The notes under the pieces: model-generated | Seen by the model: only the letters and a program-made list of their open reading frames with translations | What the model was told of the DNA's origin: nothing | Databases searched by the model: none | NCBI GenBank assembly: GCA_937928755.1 | Contig: CALEZI010000126.1 | Coordinates: 1-33,045, forward strand | Direction of reading: 5' to 3' | DNA: 33,045 nucleotides | Source of the DNA: an uncultured Rhodanobacteraceae bacterium | GTDB lineage: Bacteria > Pseudomonadota > Gammaproteobacteria > Xanthomonadales > SZUA-5 | Shown: one piece after another, positions 31,893 to 33,045 of the stretch | How the letters are laid out: every line of letters starts with the position of its first letter | Position numbering within the stretch: position 1 is the first letter of the stretch | Position numbers and translations under genes: made by a program

Positions 31893-32924
31893 ATGCACAT
31901 TCGATTCCTCGCCCTGGCGATGCTGCTGCTTGCCACCCATGCGCAAGCTGAGGTGTATTGCGTGATCACGAATACGCAACTGATCAATGCCATCGCAGCC
32001 GCGCAGGGCGGCGGCGCAAGTCAGATTCGGGTGCGTACTGGCACCTACGTGATCGCGACTACTCCGAGTACACCGGCACTGGAGATCGCCGACACCAGCG
32101 ACCTGTCTATCAGTGGGGGATGGAATACCGGATGCACGGCGCAAACCGCGAGTTCGCCCGACCAGACGATCCTGAACGCGTTATCCAGCGGCCGTTTGCT
32201 CGACATCGAATTCCCCAATGGCAGCTCCAATGAAATCAGCTTTTCGATGTTGAGTTTCCGCGGCGGGATCACCAACTCGCCACTCAGCGCTGGTTGCGTC
32301 TTCGCGGAATCCCTGGCGGGCGCCGGCGCGCGCTTGATCTTTGATCTGGTTTCCTTCCGCGGCTGCGCCAATGGCCCATCGGGCACCACGGCAGGCCTGC
32401 GAGCCAATTTGAACGGCGTGCTCTTTGTACTCCGCAGCAGCGTTTTCAGCGGAAACCTTCTCAATGGAGGCAACGCCATGGGCCTGCAAGGACTCGGCGG
32501 CACCACCCACACGCTGACTAACAACACCTTCGCCTCCAACACCTTGCCAGGGTTCGCCGGGATATACATTTCCGGATTCCCGACCGATTTCTTCCGCCTC
32601 AGCAATAACATTATCCATGGCAATGGCACTGTCGATCTGTACCTGGAAAACGATGTGTTCGCGCTTTTGAACAACAACCACATTGGTGTCACCAGCATCC
32701 TTGGGGCCGGCGTGACCGAGAACGCGGCGACCACCGGCGATCCCGGCTTCGTACCCGGCTCGCTGCACCTCAAGGCCAATTCTCCGGCGCGCAACAGTGG
32801 TTTGAACGCTGCCCCCGGCGGCTTGCCCACGACCGACTTCTCGCTCAATCCGCGGATTCTTGGTGGCCAGGTCGACCGCGGCGCCTATGAGTTCGACGGC
32901 TTTTTCGCCAACGGATTCGAGTAA
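31893..32924 (+). CDS. Secreted beta-helix protein with choice-of-anchor-Q-like C-terminus
   Basis: The 343-aa protein has a signal peptide (HIRFLALAMLLLATHAQA, cut before EVYC), a middle of short beta-strand repeats rich in Asn (HTLTNNTFASNTLPG, RLSNNIIHGNG), typical of right-handed parallel beta-helices, and a C-terminal part reading LKANSPARNSGLNA followed by DFSLNPRILGG and DRGAYEFDG. The SPAxxxG ... DxxxxPR ... DxGAYE pattern is the choice-of-anchor-Q module. The very end is GFFANGFE. GGAG lies 7 nt before the ATG. It is probably exported to the cell surface or medium; ligand or enzymatic function cannot be read from the sequence. Confidence 0.8.
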   Translation: MHIRFLALAMLLLATHAQAEVYCVITNTQLINAIAAAQGGGASQIRVRTGTYVIATTPSTPALEIADTSDLSISGGWNTGCTAQTASSPDQTILNALSSGRLLDIEFPNGSSNEISFSMLSFRGGITNSPLSAGCVFAESLAGAGARLIFDLVSFRGCANGPSGTTAGLRANLNGVLFVLRSSVFSGNLLNGGNAMGLQGLGGTTHTLTNNTFASNTLPGFAGIYISGFPTDFFRLSNNIIHGNGTVDLYLENDVFALLNNNHIGVTSILGAGVTENAATTGDPGFVPGSLHLKANSPARNSGLNAAPGGLPTTDFSLNPRILGGQVDRGAYEFDGFFANGFE

Positions 32925-33003
32925 GCCGCCGTGCAAGGGACCCTCTGAACAAGTCACCTGATTGGCGTCAAACCTCAGTCGGTTTGGATCGAGCAAGGTG
33001 TCC

Positions 33004-33029
33004 CGTTCGCCCTGAGCCTGTCGAAGGGC
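33004..33029. repeat. Dispersed intergenic repeat (TTCGACAGGCTCAGGGCGAA family)
   Basis: The sequence CGTTCGCCCTGAGCCTGTCG, extended by AAGGGC, belongs to a short element I recall as common between genes in many proteobacteria. It sits 80 bp past the last stop codon. The window ends 16 bp later, so any partner arm is not visible. Confidence 0.6.
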
Positions 33030-33045
33030 GCTCTCGCGAGCCTCG

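Overview
The window is high-GC DNA, densely coded on both strands. Gene content points to a gammaproteobacterium of the Xanthomonadales/Lysobacterales type (Rhodanobacteraceae- or Lysobacter-like): a PilH response regulator, a TatD and YadG/YadH pair very close to the enterobacterial proteins, an ECF sigma factor with a DUF6768 partner, DUF11 surface proteins, an IPTL-CTERM-like tail, a secreted protein ending in ...GFE, and several GTAG/GTGGGAGCG-type REP-like palindromes. Species assignment is inference. No rRNA, tRNA, CRISPR, prophage or insertion sequence was seen.

Layout. 1-8.0 kb: the 3' part of a giant repetitive DUF11 surface protein (its start lies outside the window), followed by a second DUF11 protein with a signal peptide and an IPTL-CTERM-like C-terminus; the two probably form a cell-surface module. 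8.0-8.26 kb: a REP-like cluster with a 12-bp tandem repeat. 8.25-12.4 kb (minus strand): a tight three-gene unit (radical SAM/SPASM protein, a 193-aa protein of unknown function, a phenylacetate-CoA-ligase-like adenylating enzyme) with prmB downstream, separated by two 18-bp palindromes. 12.9-13.8 kb: ECF sigma factor overlapping a DUF6768 membrane protein. 13.9-18.0 kb (minus): an AstE/AspA-like deacylase, then a DsbD/ScsB-type thiol-disulfide reductase with a secreted redoxin directly downstream. 18.2-19.4 kb: a bacterial PRMT-like methyltransferase. 19.5-24.4 kb (minus): membrane-anchored SGNH hydrolase, YfcC-type carrier, class I fructose-1,6-bisphosphatase, GNAT fused to a phospholipase-D-like domain. 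24.5-25.9 kb (plus): AcuI/YhdH oxidoreductase and PilH. 26.1-27.7 kb (minus): CbpA and a small heat-shock protein with a clear sigma-32-type promoter. 27.85-30.5 kb: TatD converging on YadGH, with a duplicated GTAG-REP element between them that supplies the stop codons of both tatD and yadH. 30.8-32.9 kb: WYL regulator and a secreted beta-helix protein.

Most genes are ordinary chromosomal genes. The best candidates for something undescribed are the radical SAM / 193-aa / adenylate-ligase operon, the recurring use of REP head sequences as stop codons (prmB, tatD, yadH), and the free-standing PRMT-like protein with its own N-terminal domain. The giant DUF11 array also shows a very recent exact duplication of one repeat unit.
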